Shown here: positions 20,850-29,798 of the stretch, piece by piece
How positions within the stretch are numbered: the first letter of the stretch is position 1
Layout: each line of letters starts with the position of its first letter
Assembly (NCBI RefSeq): GCF_001657475.1
Contig: NZ_LXEY01000011.1
Span: 62,001 to 126,000, forward strand
Source: Enteractinococcus helveticum
GTDB taxonomy: Bacteria > Actinomycetota > Actinomycetes > Actinomycetales > Micrococcaceae
Length of the DNA stretch: 64,000 bases
Direction: 5' to 3'
Position numbers and translations under genes: made by a program
Notes under the pieces: generated by a model
Database searches by the model: none
Told to the model about the DNA's origin: nothing
The model's input: the letters and a program-made list of their open reading frames with translations, nothing else

Positions 20850-21692
20850 CTACGCTGCGACAGTCGTTGACGTGTCCACCGCAGGTTCTGGGTGAGCATC
20901 GATTGCCCCTTGGATGTACAGCGCCGTCAGCAAGGTAAAGACGAATGCTTGCAGCACCATGATCAGTAGTTCCAAGAAGTACAGCGCAACCGAACCGATA
21001 ATGACACCGATACCGAGACCAGCGTTGAAAATGCTGTCAGTTTGAGTGATGAGGTATTCCGCACCGGATCCAGCCAGCATAACGATCATGTGACCGGCCA
21101 GCATGGTGGCCATCAAACGCAATGAGTGCGTCAGCGGACGAACGATGAAGTTGGAAATGATCTCCAGTGGAACCAGCAGTGGCAAAATCCAACCAGGTAC
21201 ACCTTGTGGGACGACAGCCAGTTTGAAGTATTTGACGCCGTGGTGGCGTAGACCGACACCGATCCACACGATGTACATGATGATGGCGATCGCGTATGCG
21301 GCGCCAGCATGTGAGAACGATGGCAGCTGCAAGATCGGGATTGCACCGAACAGGTTATTGAAGAGTACGAAGAAGAAGGTCGCAAACAGCAGTGGGACCC
21401 ATTGACGGAAATGTTTCTCACCGAGAATGTCGCGGCCCATGCCGTTGCGAACGAACGCATAGCCGGATTCAGCGATCCACTGAAGACGCCCTGGAACCAG
21501 GGACGGTTTGCGCATTGCGATGCCAAACAGCGCCCAGATGAGGATGACCGACAGAATGATCATAACCATCTGCTTGCCGAAACCGGTGCCGTACTCAGCC
21601 ATCCACGGAATGATATCTGGCGGGTGCGCATCGTCGATCGTGGGCGGCACGTATCCCTGCGTGGGGAGATAACTTAGCACGAGTGGAAGCAC
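20850..21692 (-). CDS. atpB: ATP synthase subunit a
   Basis: Membrane stator subunit forming the proton half-channels with the c-ring. The essential Arg is in LTHSLRLMATMLAGHMIV (about residue 187), and multiple hydrophobic helices and the conserved MGRDILGEKHFRQWVPLLFA are visible. Length is 280 aa. It is the first gene of the structural operon; 332 bp lie between it and the atpI-like gene. Confidence 0.95.
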   Translation of the reverse strand: MLPLVLSYLPTQGYVPPTIDDAHPPDIIPWMAEYGTGFGKQMVMIILSVILIWALFGIAMRKPSLVPGRLQWIAESGYAFVRNGMGRDILGEKHFRQWVPLLFATFFFVLFNNLFGAIPILQLPSFSHAGAAYAIAIIMYIVWIGVGLRHHGVKYFKLAVVPQGVPGWILPLLVPLEIISNFIVRPLTHSLRLMATMLAGHMIVMLAGSGAEYLITQTDSIFNAGLGIGVIIGSVALYFLELLIMVLQAFVFTLLTALYIQGAIDAHPEPAVDTSTTVAA

Positions 21693-22024
21693 GCAAATCC
21701 TCTCTTAAGAATCCCACGGGAAGGTTTAGGTATTTGAACCTGCTTCGGGGATGTTGCCGGAGTGTTGTTGTAGGCAGTTGCGATTTTCAACGCGTTTTTT
21801 GCCCTTGGATAGTCTAGCAAAAACACTAACCCGTGTCGCATTGAGTCGCTTACTTCGCACGACGTCGCTGGTACAATCTAGCAAATCAAGTGAGATGTTA
21901 CTCACACTATTTCTACACAGCGTCGAAAAAATCTAATAAAACAGCTTGTCAGAGTGGCAATTGGCGTATCTCACAGGCAATATTTGACCAATATTTGTTG
22001 TCTTTATCACATTGAAGCGCACGT
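21693..22024 (-). promoter_or_regulatory. Upstream region of the atp operon with paired -10-like motifs
   Basis: No gene is visible in these 332 bp. Read on the minus strand it holds two near-identical motifs 64 bp apart: TTTGCTAGATT (hexamer at 21875-21880) and TTTGCTAGACT (hexamer at 21811-21816). Both have the TGC-TAGA(T/C)T form of an extended -10 box. Nearer to atpI is a 9-bp direct repeat, CAATATTTG at 21978-21986 and 21989-21997 (on the plus strand). The stretch is more AT-rich than its surroundings. Promoter function is inferred. Confidence 0.45.
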
Positions 22025-22432
22025 CTATGAATAGATCAGGCGTCGGGTATTGATAAATACAATAACCTCTGCAGCTTGCCAGATCACGATCGCTACCAGG
22101 GCTCCAATCGCGGCTCCGACGGTATGTAACCAGTCTGGCGCCGGCACCAGCGTGAGCAAAAATCCCAGGATGACGATTTTGGCGACAAAAGCTCCCATCG
22201 CCAAGGGAATCGCCAGTTCACGACGTCGTTGCCACACGATGGCGATGAGCAGAACACTGACGGCTGATAAGACCCAGACGATCAAGCCGGCAACCAGTGC
22301 CGACAGCCCGGCGTCTCCGTTTTCTGCCAAGGTGAAGGCCACTGCGGTGACGAGGATGCCGATCCAGGTGGGCCAGGAAGCGTGGATCAGGATCCCCCAC
22401 CAGCCGCGTTTATTGACGGGTTTCTTTGCCAT
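22025..22432 (-). CDS. AtpI-like small membrane protein
   Basis: A 135-aa protein with four hydrophobic segments (roughly residues 14-32, 40-65, 78-100, 105-128) and basic termini. Its position upstream of atpB and its four-helix layout match the poorly conserved ATP synthase protein I, which helps c-ring assembly or ion uptake. Start ATG at 22432 (MAKKPVNKRG) overlaps the upstream glycosyltransferase gene by 23 bp; ATG 22441 is an alternative. Confidence 0.7.
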   Translation of the reverse strand: MAKKPVNKRGWWGILIHASWPTWIGILVTAVAFTLAENGDAGLSALVAGLIVWVLSAVSVLLIAIVWQRRRELAIPLAMGAFVAKIVILGFLLTLVPAPDWLHTVGAAIGALVAIVIWQAAEVIVFINTRRLIYS

Positions 22433-23597
22433 GCGTTTCACCTTGTTCTGCCGATTGATTCAGCGCTCGTTCGGCAGCTCGTGCTGCACGCAGTTTATTG
22501 AGTCGTCGATAATAGGCCCGCCGCGCCATCCAGGGTCGAAGGGTCAGCAAAATGAGCAGTGCCAGGGCGACGATTGTTACGGCTATGACGATCTCGGCTG
22601 GGAAATACGTCAGCGAGACAGCACCGAATCCGACCACAAAGGTCCACAAGTACAGCAGTAATACCGCTTGTCGGTGAGTGTATCCGCCGTCGACCAGTTT
22701 GTGGTGGATGTGGCCGCGGTCAGCACTAAATGGGGAGCTTCGTCGTGCAGTTCTGCGCAGTACGGCCATGAAGAGATCCAACAGCGGCAGGATCATGACG
22801 GCTAGGGGCAGCAGGATGGGCATATAGGCCGGAATGTTCCGGAAGCGGAAGCCTTCCAGCGCACCCAGATCAGCTGTGACAGCGACAGCTGCGGTGGCCA
22901 TGAGCAAGCCAATGAGCTGGGCACCGACTTCGCCCATGAAGATGCGTGCCGGATGGAAGTTGAACGGCAGAAAGCCCAAACATGCTCCGATGAGAAGTGC
23001 GGTCAGCAGGGTCGCCAAGTTGGAGTAGTCGTAGGCGTTGATGGTTCTGGTGAGGATGTAGCTGTAAATAAAGAATGCCGACCCACCGATGATGGCCACA
23101 CCGGCTGCTAGGCCGTCGAGTCCGTCGATGAAGTTGAACGCATTGATCGTGAGCACAATGACGAAGATGGTGATGACGATCTGGGCCAGTTCGTTGTCGA
23201 CGTGGATCCACCCGACCGGCATGGCCTCCACGCGGATGCCGGCCGAGGCCACAATGCCTGCGGCCAGTATTTGGCCAGCAAATTTGATGATCCAATGTAA
23301 ATCCCACAGATCATCTGCCACGCCCATGATCAGCGTGACCAGGATTGCCAACAGGATGCCGACAATGGGCGCCTGGTAGATCCCGGATAAAAACGGGATC
23401 AGGGATGCAGCTCCCAGGACGATCATCACAGCCAAGGCCATGGCCGCTCCCCCAAGCTTGGGGATGGGTTCGCGGTGCATGTCGCGTTTTCGGGTCGGTG
23501 TATAGACGCGTCCGCGAACACCTAACATGCGTGCCATCGGGGTCAGTGCGAAACTGATCAGCGCGGTGATGGCCACGATGGCAAGGTAGACCTTCAT
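22410..23597 (-). CDS. WecA/TagO-type undecaprenyl-phosphate sugar-1-P transferase
   Basis: Polytopic membrane enzyme of the MraY/WecA superfamily that moves an N-acetylhexosamine-1-phosphate from UDP-sugar to undecaprenyl phosphate, starting cell-wall polymer or arabinogalactan-type linkage synthesis. Catalytic motifs are FNFIDGLDGLAAG (about residue 160) and the cytosolic RGHIHHKLVDGGYTHRQ (about 300), the HIHH pattern of the WecA branch. Length is 395 aa with about 11 helices. Location just before atpI/atpB is common in actinobacteria, where the gene is often named rfe or wecA. Confidence 0.88.
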   Translation of the reverse strand: MKVYLAIVAITALISFALTPMARMLGVRGRVYTPTRKRDMHREPIPKLGGAAMALAVMIVLGAASLIPFLSGIYQAPIVGILLAILVTLIMGVADDLWDLHWIIKFAGQILAAGIVASAGIRVEAMPVGWIHVDNELAQIVITIFVIVLTINAFNFIDGLDGLAAGVAIIGGSAFFIYSYILTRTINAYDYSNLATLLTALLIGACLGFLPFNFHPARIFMGEVGAQLIGLLMATAAVAVTADLGALEGFRFRNIPAYMPILLPLAVMILPLLDLFMAVLRRTARRSSPFSADRGHIHHKLVDGGYTHRQAVLLLYLWTFVVGFGAVSLTYFPAEIVIAVTIVALALLILLTLRPWMARRAYYRRLNKLRAARAAERALNQSAEQGETHGKETRQ

Positions 23598-24307
23598 AAG
23601 GACGAAGAATCCTCCGACGCCGGGGGTTCTGATGGCCCAGCATCAGGTGTTGGTTCGGGGTCATTGATATCTAACACATCGGCAACGACCTGACGGAGCT
23701 GTTCGATGGTGATGGCACCCGCACGGAGGACCCGATGCGGGGTGACCGTGCAGTCTACGATGGTGGAGGCTTGTTGTACGCCACGATCGCCGTCATGAAT
23801 ATAGACCGCCACGGATTCTCCCAGGGCCTCTTGGGCCTGCTGGGCGGTGGTTGCTGCTGGCTGTCCGTGCCGGTTGGCAGATGACACTGCCAGTGGGCCG
23901 GTGTTTTGCAGGATCTGTTGGGCTAGTTCATCGGCCGGTTGGCGCAGTGCAACAGTGCCATGCGTTTCGCCAAGGTCCCACGACAGTGAGGGTTGCGCGT
24001 TGAAGATCAGCGTCAGGGCACCCGGCCAGAAGGCTTCGGCAAGTTGTCGCCCGGTGGATGGGATGTCTGCGGCGAGTGCATCCAGGACCTGCATGTTGGC
24101 AATCAGCACTGGTGGCGGTGATTGCCGGGAGCGTCCCTTTGCGGCCAGGAGCACGGCTACTGCCTGTGGGCTAAACGCATCGGCACCCACACCGTAGACG
24201 GTGTCGGTGGGTAGGACGATGAGTTCACGTTGGCCGATGGCTTGGCTCGCCGCGGCGATGGCGGCGGTCCGTTGGTCGGATTGTTGGGCGTCGAACAGCT
24301 GAGTCAC
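23594..24307 (-). CDS. L-threonylcarbamoyladenylate synthase (Sua5/YrdC)
   Basis: Makes threonylcarbamoyl-AMP from Thr, bicarbonate and ATP for the t6A modification at position 37 of ANN-decoding tRNAs. The YrdC signature LIVLPTDTVYGVGADAF (about residue 35), LAAKGRSRQSPPPVLI and LAVSSANRHGQPAATTAQ are clear. GTG at 24307 is chosen because the upstream in-frame extension is the out-of-frame shadow of prmC. The product is 237 aa. A short Pro/Ser-rich tail follows the domain. It lies directly after prmC. Confidence 0.88.
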   Translation of the reverse strand: MTQLFDAQQSDQRTAAIAAASQAIGQRELIVLPTDTVYGVGADAFSPQAVAVLLAAKGRSRQSPPPVLIANMQVLDALAADIPSTGRQLAEAFWPGALTLIFNAQPSLSWDLGETHGTVALRQPADELAQQILQNTGPLAVSSANRHGQPAATTAQQAQEALGESVAVYIHDGDRGVQQASTIVDCTVTPHRVLRAGAITIEQLRQVVADVLDINDPEPTPDAGPSEPPASEDSSSL

Positions 24308-24312
24308 GATAG

Positions 24313-25248
24313 TTATTGTGCCAGGGTTGGGGATGATTTCGGTGTTGGTTTCGCCGATGGTGTGCGAATCGCAGTGACGAATCGCTGAGCACCGGTGAGG
24401 TCGTTGACGGTTTGTACCTGTTCCCACGCGGGGTCGGCTGCCAGTGCAGCGACGAGTTGTTGGGCGTGGGTGTGGTCGTGTTCCATCATGAAAAACCCGC
24501 CCGGTGCTAGCCATCCGGCGGCCTGTTCGGCAATGCGCAACGGGATGGCCGTGCCATCCGCTGACCCACCGTACAGGGCACGTTCGGGGTCTTGTTCGGC
24601 TTCGTATTGCGTCACGGGCGTCGTCGTAGGAATATACGGCGGATTGGAGACCACGGCGTCAAATTGTGCTCGCAGCGGTGATAATTCTGGTGCTGCTGCG
24701 ATGACACTGTGGTGGTCGGTGGCATCGGCGCACAATACGGTGACGTTGTGCTGTGCGGTATTTTCGCCCGCCAATTCGGCTGCTTGCGCAGAGATATCCA
24801 CCGCCCACAGGTCTGTAAGGATGTTTCGTTGCTGTAACTGATCGGCAAGGGCTGCAGCGATGGTGCCCGTGCCAGTACACAGGTCCAGGATCTTCAATGG
24901 GCCAGGGTGCGAAGCGAAATGCTGGAGCGTGGTTTCCACCAGGACTTCAGTTTCAACTCGCGGGATAAAGACACCGGGTGCGACTTTTACCTCGAGGCCG
25001 TAGAAGGCTGAGGTGCCGATCAAGTATTGCAGTGGGGTGCGCGTGGCGCGAGCTTTGGCAAGCTCGGTAATTTGTTCTACAGCCTCGGCATCGAGCTGCT
25101 CCCCTAGTGCCCGGAGTACTCCGAGCCTGCCGCGGGAAACGCCCAGAATGTGGGAGACGATGGTAGCCGCCTCGGCCTGTGGCGAGTCGATGCCCGCCTG
25201 GCTCAAGTGATCTTGAACCAGGCGGATCATCTCGTTGACGTCGGTCAT
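24313..25248 (-). CDS. prmC: Release factor glutamine methyltransferase
   Basis: SAM-dependent enzyme that N5-methylates the Gln of the GGQ loop in release factors. The SAM-binding motif [16 protein letters not shown] (about residue 118) and the substrate Gln-binding NPPYIP (about 205) are visible. The N-terminal helical domain carries [10 protein letters not shown]. Length is 311 aa with a Ser/Pro-rich tail. Its start overlaps the prfA stop by 4 bp, coupling it to its substrate gene. Confidence 0.94.
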   Translation of the reverse strand: MTDVNEMIRLVQDHLSQAGIDSPQAEAATIVSHILGVSRGRLGVLRALGEQLDAEAVEQITELAKARATRTPLQYLIGTSAFYGLEVKVAPGVFIPRVETEVLVETTLQHFASHPGPLKILDLCTGTGTIAAALADQLQQRNILTDLWAVDISAQAAELAGENTAQHNVTVLCADATDHHSVIAAAPELSPLRAQFDAVVSNPPYIPTTTPVTQYEAEQDPERALYGGSADGTAIPLRIAEQAAGWLAPGGFFMMEHDHTHAQQLVAALAADPAWEQVQTVNDLTGAQRFVTAIRTPSAKPTPKSSPTLAQ

Positions 25249-26336
25249 GAGGCCTTGGAGTTTTCGCCCAGGGCGGCAAGACGTTCGGCTTCGTCCATTT
25301 CGATCAGCGAATCGATGACCGGATCCAGATCGCCTTCCAGCACGCGGTCCAAGTTATTGGCTTTATACCCGGTGCGGTGATCCGCGATGCGGTTTTCTGG
25401 GAAGTTATAGGTACGAATACGTTCGGACCGGTCCATGGTGCGAACCTGGGAGGCACGGGTCTCGGCGGCTTCAGCATCGAGTTGTTCTTGCTGCCAGGCC
25501 AACAGACGGGACCGCAGCACACGCATGGCGGCTTCACGGTTCTGGATCTGGGACTTTTCGTTCTGCATTGCCACCACAATGCCGGTGGGCAGGTGGGTAA
25601 TGCGCACCGCGGAGTCGGTGGTATTGACGTGCTGACCACCAGGACCGGAGGAACGATACACATCGATCTTCAGGTCGGTTTGGTTGATGGCGATTTCTTC
25701 AGGTTCATCGACTTCCGGGAACACCAGGACACCGGCAGCTGAGGTGTGAATACGCCCCTGGGATTCGGTGACGGGCACGCGCTGGACGCGGTGGACACCG
25801 CCTTCGAACTTCAGGTGTGCAAATACGCCTTCTGCTGGATCGTTGGTATTCGATGAGACACCGATGTGGACGTCTTTGTAGCCGCCCAGGTCGGATTCGG
25901 TGGCCGAAATGATCTCGGTTTTCCAACCCTTATTCTCGGCATACCGCAGGTACATCCGTGCCAGGTCGGAGGCAAATAGGGCTGCTTCCTCGCCACCTTC
26001 GCCACCTTTGATTTCCAAAATGACGTTGCGTGCGTCGTCGGGATCTCGTGGGATCAGCAGCCGGTGTAGCAGTTCGCTGGCTTCTTCGTAGCTGGCTTCC
26101 AGCCCGGGAATCTCTGCGGCAAAGTCCGGGTCTTCTTCGGCGAGTTCTTTGGTGTCTTCTAGGTCTTGGCCCAGTTGTTGCCAGCGTTTGTGGGCTTTGA
26201 CGATTTTTTCAAGTTCGGCAAAGCGACGACCGACTTTGCGTGCCATGGCTTGGTCGGCGTGGACCGCCGGGTCGCCCATTTTTTCGGTGAGCTCGGTGTG
26301 TTCTTCTAGCAGGTTATTGATGGAATCGAAGATCAT
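25245..26336 (-). CDS. prfA: Peptide chain release factor 1
   Basis: Terminates translation at UAA/UAG. The GGQ hydrolysis loop is [18 protein letters not shown] (about residues 230-247), and the codon-recognition tripeptide region reads [17 protein letters not shown] with PVT, the RF1-type version. [16 protein letters not shown] is also conserved. 363 aa. It is first in a prfA-prmC-sua5 run. Confidence 0.96.
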   Translation of the reverse strand: MIFDSINNLLEEHTELTEKMGDPAVHADQAMARKVGRRFAELEKIVKAHKRWQQLGQDLEDTKELAEEDPDFAAEIPGLEASYEEASELLHRLLIPRDPDDARNVILEIKGGEGGEEAALFASDLARMYLRYAENKGWKTEIISATESDLGGYKDVHIGVSSNTNDPAEGVFAHLKFEGGVHRVQRVPVTESQGRIHTSAAGVLVFPEVDEPEEIAINQTDLKIDVYRSSGPGGQHVNTTDSAVRITHLPTGIVVAMQNEKSQIQNREAAMRVLRSRLLAWQQEQLDAEAAETRASQVRTMDRSERIRTYNFPENRIADHRTGYKANNLDRVLEGDLDPVIDSLIEMDEAERLAALGENSKAS

Positions 26337-26375
26337 ATTTGGTACCTCGTAGTTGAAATCTTAGTGCAGATGAAA

Positions 26376-26413
26376 AAACCATCGCGCAACCGTCTCTGGT
26401 CGCGCGATGGTTT
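26376..26413 (-). terminator. Terminator of rho
   Basis: 12-bp stem AAACCATCGCGC / GCGCGATGGTTT with a 14-base loop. On the minus strand it is followed by a run of Ts, directly after the rho stop. An intrinsic terminator after the Rho gene itself. Confidence 0.9.
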
Positions 26414-26424
26414 CAGACTGCTTG

Positions 26425-28545
26425 CTAAGATTCTGCCTGACCACGCAGGGTGGTCTTGGAGACCAGCATCAGAAATTCCGCGTTGGTTTCGGTTTCTTTC
26501 AGCTTGGATGTCAACAGTTCCAGAGCCTGCTGGGTTTCCAGACCGGACAGTACGCGGCGCAGGCGCCACATGATGCGAATTTCTTCTGCGGTGAGCAGGT
26601 TTTCTTCGCGTCGGGTACCCGATGCGTTGATGTCGATGGCTGGGAAGATGCGACGTTCCGACAGATCGCGGGACAGGCGCAGTTCCATGTTGCCGGTGCC
26701 CTTGAATTCTTCGAAGATCACTTCGTCCATGCGGGAGCCGGTTTCAACCAGTGCGGTGGCCAGAATGGTCAGCGAGCCGCCACCTTCAATGTTGCGGGCT
26801 GCACCAAAGAATTTCTTGGGCGGGTACAGTGCTGCCGAGTCGACACCACCGGACAGAATACGGCCCGATGCTGGTGCGGTCAGGTTGTAGGCACGGCCCA
26901 GACGGGTCATCGAGTCCAGCAGGACGACGACGTCGTGACCGAGTTCTACCATGCGCTTGGCGCGTTCGATCGACAGTTCAGCAACTGTGGTGTGGTCTTC
27001 AGCCGGGCGGTCGAAGGTCGAAGCGATGACTTCACCGCGCACCGAGCGCTGCATGTCGGTGACTTCTTCGGGACGCTCATCCACCAGTACCATCATGAGT
27101 TTGACCTCAGGGTTGTTGGTGGTGATCGCGTTGGCGATCGACTGCAGCATCATCGTCTTACCGGCTTTTGGTGGCGAGACGATCAGACCGCGCTGGCCTT
27201 TACCAATCGGGGCGACGAGGTCCACCAGACGTGGGCCCATGTCTTTTGGATTATTGTCTTCCAGGCGCAGGCGTTCTTTGGGGTACAGCGGGGTGAGTTT
27301 ATTGAATTCCACACGTTTCGGGTGTTCTACGGCTTCTTGGCCGTTGACCCAGTCGAGTTTGACCAGTGCGTTGAATTTCTGACGGTTCCCGCCGCCACCA
27401 CCGCCGCCGCTGCGACGGTTGCGTCCACCACGGCCACCGCGACCGCGGCCACCGCCCTGGTTGCTACCATCGTCGTCTTCGCCCGGGGCGCGTACCTGGC
27501 CGCGCACTGCGTCACCTTTGCGCAGGCCGTAGCGCTTGACCATGGCCATCGAAACGTAGACGTCGTTGGGGCCGGGCAGGTAGCCCGAGGTGCGCACGAA
27601 TGCATAGTTGTCGAGCACATCGAGAATGCCCGAGATCGGCACGAGCGATTCATCTTCGGAAACCTCGTGGTGCTGCTGATCATCATCGGAGTCGTGATCT
27701 TGATCCTGATCACGACGACGATCGCGTGAACGGTTGCGATCGCGTTGACGTTGACGGCGCTGATTGCGCTGATCATCGTCACGACGACGGCGCGAACCGT
27801 CCTGCTTATCGTCACCGGATTCATCGGAATCCTGGTCATCGGAAGAGTCTTGATCGTCGCGGGAATCACGGCGCTGGCGATCCTGATCGCGACGCTGTTG
27901 GTTGCGAGTGCGCTGTCCACGACCACGGCCGGAGGACTCTTGCTCCTCGGATTTTTCGTCTTCTTGCTGCGCGGCGTCGTCGGTCTTGGTGGTCGGCTCA
28001 TTCTTGGTGGTCGACTCATCGCGTGCGGCTTTATCGTCGCGTGATTGCTGGCTTCGGCCACCGCGGCGTCCACGGCCAGACTGCTGCTCGCGCTGCTTGG
28101 GTTCTTCAGAGGCAGCGTCTGGTTTTTCAGCGTCACCGTCGTGTTGAATGTCCAGCTGCTCTTGGGCTTGCTTCTCAGACTGCTGATCCTTGGTGGACTC
28201 AGAGGCGGTTTGCGTCTGTTCGGCAGCTGCAGCGGTATCGGCCGGTTTGGTAGCGGCCTTCTTGGCGCGCTCAGTGGTGCGAGACTTTTGCGGCTTATCC
28301 TCGGCAGCCTTGGCTTTCTGCGGCTTGTCGTCAGCAACCTTGGCTTCTTTGGCAGCTGGACGTTCGGTGCTGCTCCCGCCACGCTGGTGGTCGGTGATGA
28401 CTTCTACCAGCTGAGCTTTGCGCATCCGGGAGGTGCCGGTAATGCCAAGCTGCGTTGCTAAGTCTCTAAGTTGGGTCAGTTTGAGGCTACCCAGGCCAGC
28501 AGACCCATTTTCGGTTGGGGCCTGCATTGTGTCTTGTTCAGTCAC
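26425..28545 (-). CDS. rho: Transcription termination factor Rho
   Basis: RNA-dependent hexameric ATPase ending transcription. The N-terminal Rho_N helix bundle ([16 protein letters not shown], about residues 20-60) is followed by a roughly 230-residue low-complexity insertion rich in Lys/Glu/Gln, then Arg/Asp (about 60-300), typical of actinobacterial Rho. The cold-shock RNA-binding domain includes [20 protein letters not shown] (about 310). A second short Gly/Arg patch ([15 protein letters not shown]) follows near 365. ATPase motifs: [14 protein letters not shown] (Walker A, about 460) and [15 protein letters not shown] (Walker B, about 540). 706 aa versus 419 in E. coli. The insertion may add RNA binding or drive condensation. 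Confidence 0.96.
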   Translation of the reverse strand: MTEQDTMQAPTENGSAGLGSLKLTQLRDLATQLGITGTSRMRKAQLVEVITDHQRGGSSTERPAAKEAKVADDKPQKAKAAEDKPQKSRTTERAKKAATKPADTAAAAEQTQTASESTKDQQSEKQAQEQLDIQHDGDAEKPDAASEEPKQREQQSGRGRRGGRSQQSRDDKAARDESTTKNEPTTKTDDAAQQEDEKSEEQESSGRGRGQRTRNQQRRDQDRQRRDSRDDQDSSDDQDSDESGDDKQDGSRRRRDDDQRNQRRQRQRDRNRSRDRRRDQDQDHDSDDDQQHHEVSEDESLVPISGILDVLDNYAFVRTSGYLPGPNDVYVSMAMVKRYGLRKGDAVRGQVRAPGEDDDGSNQGGGRGRGGRGGRNRRSGGGGGGGNRQKFNALVKLDWVNGQEAVEHPKRVEFNKLTPLYPKERLRLEDNNPKDMGPRLVDLVAPIGKGQRGLIVSPPKAGKTMMLQSIANAITTNNPEVKLMMVLVDERPEEVTDMQRSVRGEVIASTFDRPAEDHTTVAELSIERAKRMVELGHDVVVLLDSMTRLGRAYNLTAPASGRILSGGVDSAALYPPKKFFGAARNIEGGGSLTILATALVETGSRMDEVIFEEFKGTGNMELRLSRDLSERRIFPAIDINASGTRREENLLTAEEIRIMWRLRRVLSGLETQQALELLTSKLKETETNAEFLMLVSKTTLRGQAES

Positions 28546-28735
28546 GAAGGTTCCTTCCCCCTCGTCGGTACGGGCTTAAGATACCCGCAGATTTGATAAC
28601 AAGCTTGACGCGACTGTGGTTACGTCAGATTGTTTTGGTGTGATTGCAATATAGCGAGCACCTCATGTTGCACAGCAGTGTCAACGAAGGTGTCTATCGT
28701 GTTGGATAACCTGACATCTAGGATGATGGGCTATC

Positions 28736-28763
28736 AAAAACTTTCCGCAGAATTGCGGTAAAG
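28736..28763 (-). terminator. Terminator of the hom-thrB unit
   Basis: Minus-strand hairpin CTTTACCGCA-ATTC-TGCGGAAAG followed by TTTTT (28740-28736), about 55 bp past the thrB stop. The rest of the 272-bp gap between thrB and rho shows no gene and must contain the rho promoter. Confidence 0.75.
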
Positions 28764-28817
28764 ACCAGGCCGAATACGATCGGTTTAGAAAAGCTCCAAA
28801 CCGTAAAAACGTTCTCG

Positions 28818-29798
28818 TTAGGGCCGGAATACTTCCATGGTAGCACCTTGAGCGGCCACAGGCAGAATCCTGACATCCCAGTGTTGCTCAGATTTCGCTG
28901 CGCGCTGGGTTAGCTTGTCCGCAACGACGTCGGCCTCGGCCGAATTCGCGGCGAAAACGCACAGGGTTGGACCGGCTCCCGAGACGACGGCGGCATGGCC
29001 TTGGTCGCGCAATGCTCCGATGTAGGCCAGGGTTTCGGGCATCGATGGTTGCCGGTATTTTTGGTGCAACCAGTCTTCGGTGGCGGCCAACAGCAATTCC
29101 GGGTTCGTCGTCATGGCAGGGGCCAATAACGCTGCTCGCGAAGCGTTGGCTACGGCTTCAGTGTGCGGCACGCTGGCCGGCAGCAGGGTTCGTGCGGCCG
29201 CCGTGGACAGCGGCTTGGATGGAATGGCCACCACAGGGGTTACCGCAGTGTGCGGGGTCAGCTGCAGGCTGTGATAGCGCTTGGCGCCGTCGTCGGGCTC
29301 ACTCCAGGAAAAGGTCAGCCCACCGTAGACCGCCGGGGCCACATTATCCGGGTGGCCCTCGGCTTCAGAGGCCCACTGCAACAGATCTTCGTTGGTGATC
29401 TCACAGTCCGGGGGCAACAGGGCTTTGACGGCCAGGGCGGCGGCGATGTGTGCGGCTGCCGAAGACCCCAGGCCACGGGAGTGTGGGATCCGGTTGATGG
29501 CGTGCAGTTCGAGGCCGGGCAGATGCCAGCCGAGTTGCTCCAGTCGGGCACGAATCTGGGTGATGATCAGATGCCGCGCATCGGTGGGCAGGTAGTTGTG
29601 TCCTTCGCCCTCAACGGTGGCGCTAAACCCTGCCTCCGTGGTGCGGATTTCCAATTCGTCGAACAGGGCTACCGCAATGCCTGCGCTGTCGAAGCCGGGG
29701 CCCAGGTTCGCCGAAGTGGCCGGAACTTGAATTTTGGCGACGATGCCAACGGGGACCCGGTTCGCTGGTGGTGTGGTGGCCGGTGATGCCACGATCAT
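28818..29798 (-). CDS. thrB: Homoserine kinase
   Basis: GHMP-family kinase phosphorylating L-homoserine for threonine synthesis. The substrate block VPATSANLGPGFDSAGIAVAL (about residues 28-48), the GHMP loop RIPHSRGLGSSAAAHIAA (about 107-124) and the C-terminal AVVSGAGPTLCVFA are clear. 326 aa. The ATG overlaps the hom stop by 4 bp. thrC, usually between or next to these genes in actinobacteria, is not in the window. Confidence 0.94.
   Translation of the reverse strand: MIVASPATTPPANRVPVGIVAKIQVPATSANLGPGFDSAGIAVALFDELEIRTTEAGFSATVEGEGHNYLPTDARHLIITQIRARLEQLGWHLPGLELHAINRIPHSRGLGSSAAAHIAAALAVKALLPPDCEITNEDLLQWASEAEGHPDNVAPAVYGGLTFSWSEPDDGAKRYHSLQLTPHTAVTPVVAIPSKPLSTAAARTLLPASVPHTEAVANASRAALLAPAMTTNPELLLAATEDWLHQKYRQPSMPETLAYIGALRDQGHAAVVSGAGPTLCVFAANSAEADVVADKLTQRAAKSEQHWDVRILPVAAQGATMEVFRP

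Noticed and set aside
24308-24514. N-terminal extension of the threonylcarbamoyl-AMP synthase
   Set aside because: The extra codons are a shadow of prmC; the conserved domain starts shortly after GTG 24307.
26407-27729. Long plus-strand ORF (440 codons) antisense to rho
   Set aside because: It mirrors the rho coding sequence; the translation is low-complexity without family motifs, while rho on the other strand is unambiguous.
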